A DNA stretch of 64,000 bases. It comes from Mesorhizobium opportunistum WSM2075 (GTDB lineage: Bacteria; Pseudomonadota; Alphaproteobacteria; Rhizobiales; Rhizobiaceae). The stretch is from assembly GCF_000176035.2 (NCBI RefSeq), contig NC_015675.1, positions 3,910,001-3,974,000 of the forward strand, written 5' to 3'. Numbering within the stretch: the stretch's first letter is position 1; each line of letters opens with the position of its first letter. This document shows positions 53,719 to 61,318 of this stretch, one piece after another. The position numbers and the translations under genes are program-made. Below the pieces are notes generated by a model. That model was given only the letters and a program-made list of their open reading frames with translations, was not told the origin of the DNA and did not search any database.

Positions 53719-55875
53719 ATGGTCGACGACAAAGAACTCAAGAGACTGCGCGATGCGGCAGTACCGGCACCTGGCGAAAGCGCGAAGGCTCGCGCCTTCG
53801 AAGCCGCCATGCGTGCCTATGATCAGGAAAATATTTCCGCCGTCACCCAAGGATCGGCTGGCGGTCTTCGTCTCACAGAGCGAGCACAAAAGCTCTGGAG
53901 CGAGATCATGCAAAAGAAACTCATTGCCACGCCGGCCCTTGCCGGGCTCGTCGCCCTGCCGATCGCCGGATACGCCACCTTCCATCTCCTGAGGGAACAG
54001 CCGCCTAAATTCGGCGGCGACGAGAAGATCACCGAGACGCTGGCCGACAAGCCGGCGACCGTGAAGCCGTTGGCCAAGCAGGCGCCGGGAGATCAGGCGG
54101 TCAACGGGCCGCTCGCAACGAGCTTGCCGGAGAAAGACAAGAAGGCGGACGCGGATGTGGAAAGCCGCGATGCGACGGATGCCCTTGTGGCACCGGCATC
54201 GCCGCCGAAATCCGAACCCACTGTTGCTGGAGGTTTGGCGCAGCAGAATGCCCAGGGACAGGTTGCGCCGGCTGAACCGGCACCGGCGCGGAGCGGCGGC
54301 CAAAGAGTAATCATGTCCTTGACGCCACCTCCACAGGCAGATGGCACCACGTCACGGATCGCCCGCATGCCTGCCGCCGAGTCCAAGCTGATGACGCCGC
54401 AACAACCTGCCACCGCACCGGCCGATCAGATCGCGCCGCAGGAGGAAAACCGCGACCGCGTCCAGGATTTCAAGACCAATCCGGTGCATGCGGCCCTTGA
54501 AGACCCGGTCTCGACCTTTTCGATCGATGTCGACACCGCCTCCTATTCCTTCGTGCGCCGTTCGCTGAAGGAAGGCTTCGTGCCGCAGGCCGACACGGTG
54601 CGCGTCGAGGAGATGATCAACTACTTCCCCTATGACTGGAAGGGGCCGGACTCCGCGTCGACGCCGTTCAACTCGACCGTCAGCGTCATGCCGACGCCGT
54701 GGAACACGCACACCAAGCTGATGCACGTCGCCATCAAGGGCTTTGACGTCAAGCCGACCGAGCAGCCGAAGGCCAATCTGGTGTTCCTGATCGACGTCTC
54801 GGGCTCGATGGACGAACCGGACAAGCTGCCGCTGCTCAAGTCTGCGTTCCGGCTGCTGGTCAGCAAGCTGAAGGCCGACGACACCATCTCGATCGTCACC
54901 TATGCGGGTGATGCCGGCACAGTGCTGATGCCGACGAAAATTGCCGAGAAGGACAAGATCCTCAATGCCATCGACAATTTGCAGCCGGGCGGCTCGACCG
55001 CCGGCGAGGCCGGCATCAAGGAAGCCTACAAGCTTGCCCAGCAGTCCTTCATCAAGGATGGCGTCAACCGCGTGATGCTTGCCACCGACGGCGACTTCAA
55101 TGTCGGTCAGACCGACGATGACGACCTGAAGCGGCTGATCGAGCAGGAGCGCAAGACCGGGGTTTTCCTGTCGGTGTTCGGCTTTGGCCGCGGCAATCTG
55201 AACGATGAGATGATGCAGACCATCGCTCAGAACGGCAACGGTACGGCCGCCTATATCGATACGCTGGCCGAGGCGGAAAAAGTGCTGGTCGAGGATGCCT
55301 CCTCGACGCTGTTCACCATCGCCAAGGACGTGAAGATCCAGGTCGAGTTCAATCCCGACAAGGTTTCGGAATACCGGCTGATCGGCTATGAGACCCGGGC
55401 GCTGAATCGCGAGGATTTCAACAATGACCGCGTCGATGCCGGCGATATCGGCTCTGGCCATTCGGTCACCGCGATCTACGAGATCACGCCCAAGGGCGGC
55501 GGCGGCGAGCAGATCGATCCGCTGCGCTACGGGCAGGCGGGGGTGAACAATGGCGGCGTCGCCAATGCGGACGAGTATGCCTTCGTCAAGATCCGCTACA
55601 AGTTGCCGAACGAAGACGTCTCGAAGCTGATCACCACGCCGGTGACCTCGGCCAACGAGGTCGCGTCCTTCGACCAGGCCAGCACCGACCAGCGCTTCTC
55701 CGTCGCCGTCGCGGCCTTCGGCCAAAAACTGCGCGACGAGGATGCGACCGCGAAGTTCGGCTACGACAAGATCATGGAGATTGCCACCGCCGCCCGAGGA
55801 GCCGACCCGTTTGGGTACAGGTCCGAGTTCCTTTCGCTTGTGCGCCTTGCCTCGGCGCTGGGCGGTAACCGGTAG
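53719..55875 (+). CDS. Membrane VWA-domain protein (YfbK type) with anti-sigma-like N-terminus
   Basis: The 718-residue protein has a cytoplasmic segment (residues 1-75), one membrane helix (LIATPALAGLVALPIAGYA), a long Pro/Ala-rich linker, and YfbK-type domains. These are VSTFSIDVDTASYSFVRRSL (von Willebrand-associated), a VWA domain with MIDAS FLIDVSGSMDEPDK near residue 360, and a C-terminal DUF3520-like part. ATG 53719 is chosen; a GTG at 53713 is in frame and overlaps the sigma stop. The first segment could bind the sigma factor while the large outer part senses the envelope (inference). A hairpin pair follows. Confidence 0.88.
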   Translation: MVDDKELKRLRDAAVPAPGESAKARAFEAAMRAYDQENISAVTQGSAGGLRLTERAQKLWSEIMQKKLIATPALAGLVALPIAGYATFHLLREQPPKFGGDEKITETLADKPATVKPLAKQAPGDQAVNGPLATSLPEKDKKADADVESRDATDALVAPASPPKSEPTVAGGLAQQNAQGQVAPAEPAPARSGGQRVIMSLTPPPQADGTTSRIARMPAAESKLMTPQQPATAPADQIAPQEENRDRVQDFKTNPVHAALEDPVSTFSIDVDTASYSFVRRSLKEGFVPQADTVRVEEMINYFPYDWKGPDSASTPFNSTVSVMPTPWNTHTKLMHVAIKGFDVKPTEQPKANLVFLIDVSGSMDEPDKLPLLKSAFRLLVSKLKADDTISIVTYAGDAGTVLMPTKIAEKDKILNAIDNLQPGGSTAGEAGIKEAYKLAQQSFIKDGVNRVMLATDGDFNVGQTDDDDLKRLIEQERKTGVFLSVFGFGRGNLNDEMMQTIAQNGNGTAAYIDTLAEAEKVLVEDASSTLFTIAKDVKIQVEFNPDKVSEYRLIGYETRALNREDFNNDRVDAGDIGSGHSVTAIYEITPKGGGGEQIDPLRYGQAGVNNGGVANADEYAFVKIRYKLPNEDVSKLITTPVTSANEVASFDQASTDQRFSVAVAAFGQKLRDEDATAKFGYDKIMEIATAARGADPFGYRSEFLSLVRLASALGGNR

Positions 55876-55884
55876 TGGCAATAC

Positions 55885-55985
55885 AGCCGGTTCCTTTCAG
55901 ACGGGGGTCGTTCTGATACGGGGAACCGGCTACGGGCGGGTGAGGCAGGCCGGCGAGGGGTTCATTCCCTTGCCGGCCTTTTTCG
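55885..55985 (+). terminator. Double hairpin terminator
   Basis: AGCCGGTTCC (55885-55894) pairs with GGAACCGGCT (55922-55931). A second stem AGGCCGGC (55947-55954) pairs with GCCGGCCT (55972-55979), followed by TTTTT. The second is a strong rho-independent terminator for the sigma/VWA operon. Confidence 0.85.
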
Positions 55986-56033
55986 GTTGCGCCACGGTCT
56001 TGCGCCAACCATTCTGGCGGGGGAGGCAGAACC

Positions 56034-56729
56034 ATGAAGAAACGCGTTGTTCTGGTGCGGCACAGCGATGAACCCGCTGACGATCGTGTGTTCGCCTATC
56101 TCTCACAAAACGGTTACGAGCCTGTGTTGCGTAGAGCCTATGCAGGAGAGACGTTGGATGCCGATGAAGGTGTCGCAGGCGGCGTCGTCTACGGCGGCAT
56201 GTACAATGTCTACGACACGTCGCTGCATCCGTTCTTGCTGGATGAGTACCGATTTATCGACTTCTGCATGAATGCCGATATCCCCTTGCTCGGCATCTGC
56301 CAGGGCGCGCAGGAGATAGCCTGGCATCGCGGTGCCCAAGTCGGTCCTCCGACAAACGGGGTGCATGAATTTGGCTGCTATCCACTTTATCCGACCGCGG
56401 GAGCCGAAGATTTCCTGCCCGCGCCGATCCATGTGACACAGTCACACTGGCATGGCTTCGAATTGCCGAAGGGCGCACAGCACCTTGCCTCGAGCGACCT
56501 GTTTCCCAATCAGGCTTTCCGTATCGGCGACAAGGTCTACGGTCTGCAATTCCATGCGGAAGTCACACCGACCGGTTTTGGGCGCGTGCAGAACCGTCCT
56601 GGCGCGAACTATGACAAGCCGGGCGCACAGACGCGCGAGGAGCAGGACCATCTCATGAGCCTGCACGATGCAGAGCAAGCCGCCTGGTTCAATGGCTTCC
56701 TGCGGACGCTTTTTCCGCCATTGATTTAG
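56034..56729 (+). CDS. Class I glutamine amidotransferase (GMP synthase-like domain)
   Basis: The 231-residue protein is a stand-alone GATase: LLGICQGAQEIAWHRGAQ holds the nucleophile Cys, and YGLQFHAEVTPTGF gives the His and Glu of the triad. It begins MKKRVVLVRHSDEPADDRVF. Relatives include gamma-glutamyl hydrolases and the GuaA N-domain; some act in polyamine or glutamyl-amine breakdown. No synthase partner lies next to it. It starts 48 bases after the VWA operon terminator, so has its own promoter. Confidence 0.85.
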   Translation: MKKRVVLVRHSDEPADDRVFAYLSQNGYEPVLRRAYAGETLDADEGVAGGVVYGGMYNVYDTSLHPFLLDEYRFIDFCMNADIPLLGICQGAQEIAWHRGAQVGPPTNGVHEFGCYPLYPTAGAEDFLPAPIHVTQSHWHGFELPKGAQHLASSDLFPNQAFRIGDKVYGLQFHAEVTPTGFGRVQNRPGANYDKPGAQTREEQDHLMSLHDAEQAAWFNGFLRTLFPPLI

Positions 56730-56864
56730 CTGCCTTCGAGAAGGGTGATGCCGTGGGGTTGGCACTATCTGCCGGATCGTTAAATTGCGCTCGATTTCCG
56801 GTACCGGATCGCAACTCCCCTCACGTTACACCGGCCATGTCTACGGGGCTTGAGGGAGCCGGAA

Positions 56865-57134
56865 TTGCAGATCAGGACTATCGCCAACTCGACACCGCCG
56901 GCACGAGACGCTTCGGCGGTTTCATCAGCCCCATCATCTGAATCCAAGCGTATCAGCGACGATGTCGCGCAGGCGCGCAACACCGCCATGTCGGCGCTGA
57001 CCAACGACCGCTTCCGCGTCATGCTGGAGCAGATCACCGACCCGGTTTCATCCGGCGCGCTGATGACGATGCGCGGCGACAATGTGGTCGATTTCAAGTC
57101 GGCGCAGTCGAGCTACGCCGACAACAGCGAATAA
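56865..57134 (+). CDS. Small hypothetical protein (89 residues), TTG start
   Basis: No ATG suits this frame. The TTG at 56865 has GAGGGAG nine bases upstream, and the codon use after it is protein-like. The product has a Ser/Ala-rich first third (STPPARDASAVSSAPSSE) and a helical second half (SALTNDRFRVMLEQITD). It has no membrane segment and matches no family I know. It converges on the betaine/homocysteine methyltransferase. It could be the end of a longer protein, but the frame is closed upstream. Confidence 0.5.
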   Translation: MQIRTIANSTPPARDASAVSSAPSSESKRISDDVAQARNTAMSALTNDRFRVMLEQITDPVSSGALMTMRGDNVVDFKSAQSSYADNSE

Positions 57135-57149
57135 TCGAGCCCGCTAAAG

Positions 57150-58172
57150 TCAGGCCCGGCTGCGGCGACGCTCGCGGCGGGCTTCGCTGGTCTCGGCGGT
57201 GTTTTGCGTCGCCACCTTGTTGCGCATCGGGCCGATGCGCTCGACAATTTTCTCAACTGTCGGACGATCCGCCTTGGTATGCGCATCGAGCGCCTTGCGC
57301 ATCGCGGCAAGGTGCTGGAACGAGGTGCCGCAGCAGCCGCCGACAATCTTGGCGCCGGCATCGACGGCGAGACGGACATAATCGGCCATCAGTTCCGGCG
57401 TGCCGGAATAGTGGATCTCGGCGCCACGGAATTCGGGAATGCCGCAATTGCCCTTGACGATCACCGTCGCCTCCGGCTTCGCGTCGGTCATGTCGAGCAG
57501 CGAGGCGAGGATATCGGAGGCGCCGACGCCGCAATTGGCGCCAACGCCGAGCGGCGATTGCGACAAGCCGTCGGTGACGCCGTGGATGTCTTTCGGCAGC
57601 AGGCCCATCATGGTGCGGCCGGCGGTGTCGAACGAGCCGGTGTAGGTGTAGGGCAGGCCGACACGGATCGCCGCTTCGGCGGCGGCGCGGATCTCGTCGG
57701 GCGCCGACATGGTTTCGATCCAGGCGACTTCGGCGCCGCCTTCCTTGAGACCCTCGATCTGCTCGGCGAAGGCGTCGACCGCTTCGTCATAGGTCATGGC
57801 GCCAAGCGGCATCAGCAATTCGCCGGTCGGGCCGACGGAGCCGGCGACGATCACCTTGCGGCCGGCCTTGTCGGCGACAGCACGGGCGATCTCGGCGGCG
57901 CGCTTGTTCAGCGCATGCACGCGGTCCTGCGCATGATGCAGCTTCAGCCGGTGACGGGTGCCCCCGAAGGAGTTGGTGAGGATGATGTCGGCGCCGGCAT
58001 CGACGAAGTTCTGGTGCAGGCTGGTGATGGTGTCGGGCGCCGTCTCGTTCAGCAGCTCCGGCGCCTCGCCGGCTTCCAGACCCATGGCGAACAAATTGGT
58101 GCCGGTGGCGCCATCGGCCAGCAGCACGCCTTTTTCAGCCAGCAGCGCATCGATCGGGTTGGTGGTCGTCAT
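57150..58172 (-). CDS. Betaine/homocysteine S-methyltransferase family protein
   Basis: The 340-residue zinc barrel starts MTTTNPIDALLAEKGVLLAD then GATGTNLF. The zinc ligands are the Cys in GVGANCGVGASDI and the pair in KIVGGCCGTSFQHLAAM. Family members use betaine or a similar donor to methylate homocysteine. It is not closely similar to the 5316-6215 protein. It ends in an Arg-rich tail (SEARRERRRSRA) and has an upstream palindrome nearly equal to the one at 43133. Both features are shared with corrinoid-system genes, so it probably belongs to that system. It may draw methyl groups from it to make methionine. Confidence 0.85.
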   Translation of the reverse strand: MTTTNPIDALLAEKGVLLADGATGTNLFAMGLEAGEAPELLNETAPDTITSLHQNFVDAGADIILTNSFGGTRHRLKLHHAQDRVHALNKRAAEIARAVADKAGRKVIVAGSVGPTGELLMPLGAMTYDEAVDAFAEQIEGLKEGGAEVAWIETMSAPDEIRAAAEAAIRVGLPYTYTGSFDTAGRTMMGLLPKDIHGVTDGLSQSPLGVGANCGVGASDILASLLDMTDAKPEATVIVKGNCGIPEFRGAEIHYSGTPELMADYVRLAVDAGAKIVGGCCGTSFQHLAAMRKALDAHTKADRPTVEKIVERIGPMRNKVATQNTAETSEARRERRRSRA

Positions 58173-58204
58173 CGGATTGGCTTTCGTGTTTGAATTCGAA
58201 TAAG

Positions 58205-58226
58205 GATATAAAGAAGTCTTTATGTC
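58205..58226. promoter_or_regulatory. Operator-like palindrome before the betaine/homocysteine methyltransferase
   Basis: GATATAAAGA-AG-TCTTTATGTC has ten-base arms with one mismatch and matches the perfect site at 43133-43154. It lies 33 bases before the methyltransferase start and probably covers its promoter. Confidence 0.65.
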
Positions 58227-58300
58227 TAGTCAATGAAATAGCAGTGAGATTGCCGGTGGCAGGAGCCGGTGGCGATAGCCTGCTCACCGCGCCGCTGTGA

Positions 58301-59158
58301 TCAGACAACGCCTGACGGGAACGCCATGCCGGCCAGATTGCGCGCGAAGCTTGCTGCCTCATGCGGGTTGATGTCGGCGGCTCGGATCAGATTGTCGAAG
58401 TGCCGGGTCAGCGCCTGGACCGGCTGTGTGGCGTTCAGCACCACATACATGTCGCCGACATAGATGGCGGCGCGATAAGGACCGAAGATGGTGAGCGGGA
58501 TCGAATAGCGCATGCGGCCGTCATAGAGAAATAGGCGAAAGGTCGGGTAGAGATCGTCAAGTAGCGTCGCCATATGGGCGAGCTGCTGCCGGCGGTCGGC
58601 CTCCGGAAAGCGGTCCCAGACGCCGAGGCCGCGCGCGAAAATCTCCAGCGTGTGGCGCGGCATGCACACTTCCATGTCGGTTTCCGGGCGCCGGTTGTAT
58701 TCGATGCGGTATTGCGTCTCGCTGGCCTGCGCCAGACGGCTCCTGTTGGTGATGTTGGCCTCATAGTCGACCAGCGCATGCGTGCGCAGGAGGTCGGGAA
58801 TGCCGGCCGGCACATAGCGGATCTTGGTGCCCGCGGCCTCGGCGAACCATTTGGCGAGCAGCGTTCGGTCGAAACCGTCGGGTGCCTCCTCGATCTCCAG
58901 GCTTTCGCGGATTTCACCGGTGACGCCTTCGTCCTGGCTTAAGCCCAGCAGCCAGTCGAGCGACACCTTGAATTCGGCGGCGATGTTGAGCAGCGTCTCG
59001 GCCCGCGGCAGGCGCGTCGAGGCGCCCGACATCAGCTGCGACAATGCCGAGCGATCGATGCCGACAGCGGTCGCGAAAGCCGACTGGTTGAGGTCGGAGC
59101 GTGTCAGGAGCAGCTTCAGACGCTCCCGAAAGATTGCTGACAGGTCCCGTTTGTCCAT
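58301..59158 (-). CDS. XRE-family transcriptional regulator with a long C-terminal domain
   Basis: The 285-residue protein starts MDKRDLSAIFRERLKLLLTR; an upstream in-frame start lacks support. The helix-turn-helix is at residues 17-60 (SDLNQSAFATAVGIDRSALS then QLMSGASTRLPRAE). The C-terminal 190 residues have no motif that I recognise; they contain FDRTLLAKWFAEAAGTKIRY and may bind a small ligand. It is followed by the methyltransferase gene on the same strand with 128 bases between. It is divergent from the desaturase gene, whose upstream inverted repeats are possible targets. Confidence 0.82.
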   Translation of the reverse strand: MDKRDLSAIFRERLKLLLTRSDLNQSAFATAVGIDRSALSQLMSGASTRLPRAETLLNIAAEFKVSLDWLLGLSQDEGVTGEIRESLEIEEAPDGFDRTLLAKWFAEAAGTKIRYVPAGIPDLLRTHALVDYEANITNRSRLAQASETQYRIEYNRRPETDMEVCMPRHTLEIFARGLGVWDRFPEADRRQQLAHMATLLDDLYPTFRLFLYDGRMRYSIPLTIFGPYRAAIYVGDMYVVLNATQPVQALTRHFDNLIRAADINPHEAASFARNLAGMAFPSGVV

Positions 59159-59323
59159 CGCTGCACTCCGCGAATCAGGAGGAAAAATTTGCGCCAAAGC
59201 GGCCGAACCGGCGCCTCAGGCGTAAATGAATCCGTAATGCTGTTTACAATGTATAACATATGCGGTCAAAAATGCGCAATCGCAACATTTTGTACACTTT
59301 GTCTCGTTGAGTGGAATCGCTTC

Positions 59324-59360
59324 TCCTGACACTATGCTGTCAGGAACCATTGGGGGTTCC
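59324..59360. promoter_or_regulatory. Two adjacent inverted repeats before the desaturase gene
   Basis: TCCTGACA-CTATGC-TGTCAGGA (59324-59345) is followed by GGAACC-ATTGGGG-GTTCC (59343-59360), which partly overlaps it. The pair lies just upstream of the desaturase start in the divergent XRE/desaturase region. It may be an operator, or alternative RNA hairpins in the leader. Confidence 0.4.
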
Positions 59361-59387
59361 GGCGACTGAGGGGCAGTGGTCGATAGC

Positions 59388-60398
59388 ATGACAGGCAAGA
59401 GCATCAAGCGACGCAACGCACCGGCCATCGAATGGCCAACCGTGGTCCTCGCTTTCTTCTGTTACGGAACATGGCTCGCCATCGGTGTCCTGCTCTGGCC
59501 GTCTTATCCCATCCTGGCGCTCGCCATCCTTGGCTTTATCCTGGCACTGCAGTCGTCGATCATGCACGAAGTCCTGCATGGCCATCCGACGCGCAGCGCA
59601 TCGATCAACGAGGCCTTCGTCTTCCTGCCGATCGGTCTGGTCTGGCCGTTCCGCCGCTTCAAGACGCTTCACTTGCGCCACCACGCCGATGAGCGGCTGA
59701 CCGATCCGCTCGACGATCCGGAAAGCTACTATCAGGCGCTGTGGCATCATGACGACTTGCCGCCGACGATGAAGTTCCTGCTCAAGATCAACAACACGAT
59801 GGTCGGCCGTTTCTTCCTCGGTCCCTGGCTGTCCTGCATCGGCTTCTTCATCGACGACGCCAAGCGTATGATTGCCGGCGACAAGGCGATCCGTAAAGCC
59901 TGGCTGCTGCATGCGGTCGGCCTCGCCATCGTGGCGCCGATCGTGCAGTTCGGCTTCGGTATTCCGCTGTGGCTCTACATTCTGGCGCCGGTCTGGCTCG
60001 GCCAGTCGCTGATCGCGATCCGCACTTTCGCCGAGCATCAATGGTCCGAGCATCCGGAGGGCCGCACGGTCATCATCGAGCGCTCGCCATTGTCGTTCCT
60101 GTTCCTCAACAACAATCTGCACTTCGTCCACCACAAGACCCCGACGGTGGCCTGGTACAGACTGCCTCAGCTGTTCCGCGAGCGTCGTGACGAATGGCTG
60201 CGGATGAACAATGGCTATGCCTACCCCAACTATTTCGCGCTGATCAAAGCCTATGCCTTCAAGGCCAAGGAGCCGATCGTGCACCCGGTGCTGCGGCGCG
60301 CGCCGGAGCCGGGCAGGGCATTCAAGCCGCGTATCCGGGCGCGCAACATCAATGGGCTCGGCACCGCGCCGGTGCCCGCCGAGCCGCCCAAGGAATAA
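59388..60398 (+). CDS. Membrane fatty acid desaturase/beta-carotene hydroxylase-like protein
   Basis: The 336-residue protein has four hydrophobic segments and three His boxes of di-iron membrane desaturases: HEVLHGH (about 62-68), HLRHH (about 97-101) and HFVHHKTP (near 250). Such enzymes insert a double bond or hydroxyl using oxygen and a ferredoxin-type donor. ATG 59388 is chosen; a GTG at 59376 is in frame. The gene is divergent from the XRE regulator. The substrate may be a lipid acyl chain or a carotenoid. Confidence 0.85.
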   Translation: MTGKSIKRRNAPAIEWPTVVLAFFCYGTWLAIGVLLWPSYPILALAILGFILALQSSIMHEVLHGHPTRSASINEAFVFLPIGLVWPFRRFKTLHLRHHADERLTDPLDDPESYYQALWHHDDLPPTMKFLLKINNTMVGRFFLGPWLSCIGFFIDDAKRMIAGDKAIRKAWLLHAVGLAIVAPIVQFGFGIPLWLYILAPVWLGQSLIAIRTFAEHQWSEHPEGRTVIIERSPLSFLFLNNNLHFVHHKTPTVAWYRLPQLFRERRDEWLRMNNGYAYPNYFALIKAYAFKAKEPIVHPVLRRAPEPGRAFKPRIRARNINGLGTAPVPAEPPKE

Positions 60399-60490
60399 TT
60401 CCGGGCATCCTGGAAACCCGTGTCGGCCAATTCTGATTGGGCGCCGTGTTTTTGCGATCCTTTCTCGATACATCATGATTGAGTGTCGGC

Positions 60491-61318
60491 ATGAGTGAAT
60501 TGGTTGCGGCCTTGCCGATGTATGACTGGCCGGAAGTGCGTGGCGAAGTCGACGCGCAGTGGGCAGGGTTGCGCGATGTCTTCCGGCAGAGGGGCATCGA
60601 CGCGCCGTCGACGATCGTTCGTCGCAATGGCGAGTTGTCGGCGGTACCAGGAGGCATCCGCGACGCCGAGGGAAAACTGATCGCGCCGGATCCGGCGACA
60701 TTGCCTGCGGACGAGCTTGATTTCCATAAATTATGGCTGCATCCGGCGCTGCTCTTCGCGCAAACCTGCTGGGGTCCGATGGAGCTTGGCCTGTCCCGTC
60801 ATGTGCAGGTGGTCGGCCAGCCGAGCTACGACGCCTATGAGGGCGGGCAGGGCGAGCTTTATTCCAGCGCGCTGGTGATGCGGACAGGCGAAGGGCCAGA
60901 AGTGCGATCGCCGGCGGATGGCAGGGCCTTGCTGCCGCTCGACCTGATCCGCGGCAAGCGCTTCACCTTCAACAGTCTCGATTCCATGTCGGGCATCATC
61001 GCGCTGACGCGTGATCTGGAAGCAGCTGGCGAAAGCCTCGATATCTTTTCCTCGCGCAGTGAAAGCGGCGGCCATCGCGGCTCGATCGTCACTGTGGCCG
61101 AGGGCAGGGCGGATATAGCTGCGATCGACTGCGAAAGCTGGGCGCTGGCGCAGCGTTTCGAGCCGGCGGCGCGCAAGGTCGTGATCGTCGGCTGGACGGC
61201 ACGGCGCAAGGGCCTGCCCTTCATCACCGCCAGGACAACACCGGAAAAAACGATCAAAGCAATGCGTGAGGCCCTTGTAGGGTTAGCCGAGCAGCCTCGC
61301 ATCCAACGGGTAGGTTGA
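60491..61318 (+). CDS. PhnD-like periplasmic-binding-fold protein without signal peptide
   Basis: The 275-residue protein (MSELVAALPMYDWPEVRGEV) resembles PhnD-type phosphonate/phosphate binding proteins: LWLHPALLFAQTCWGPMELG, PSYDAYEGGQGELYSSALVM, and SLDSMSGIIALTRDLEAAGE in the ligand cleft. No signal peptide or lipobox is present, so it is either cytoplasmic or an enzyme or sensor using this fold. No transporter subunits are near. Its 3' end overlaps the convergent DddP-like gene by 36 bases. Confidence 0.7.
   Translation: MSELVAALPMYDWPEVRGEVDAQWAGLRDVFRQRGIDAPSTIVRRNGELSAVPGGIRDAEGKLIAPDPATLPADELDFHKLWLHPALLFAQTCWGPMELGLSRHVQVVGQPSYDAYEGGQGELYSSALVMRTGEGPEVRSPADGRALLPLDLIRGKRFTFNSLDSMSGIIALTRDLEAAGESLDIFSSRSESGGHRGSIVTVAEGRADIAAIDCESWALAQRFEPAARKVVIVGWTARRKGLPFITARTTPEKTIKAMREALVGLAEQPRIQRVG

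Noticed and set aside
58173..58300. SAM or SAH riboswitch before the betaine/homocysteine methyltransferase
   Set aside because: I could not recognise a pseudoknot or conserved core, and the clear palindrome at 58205 explains control more simply. A covariance-model search would decide.
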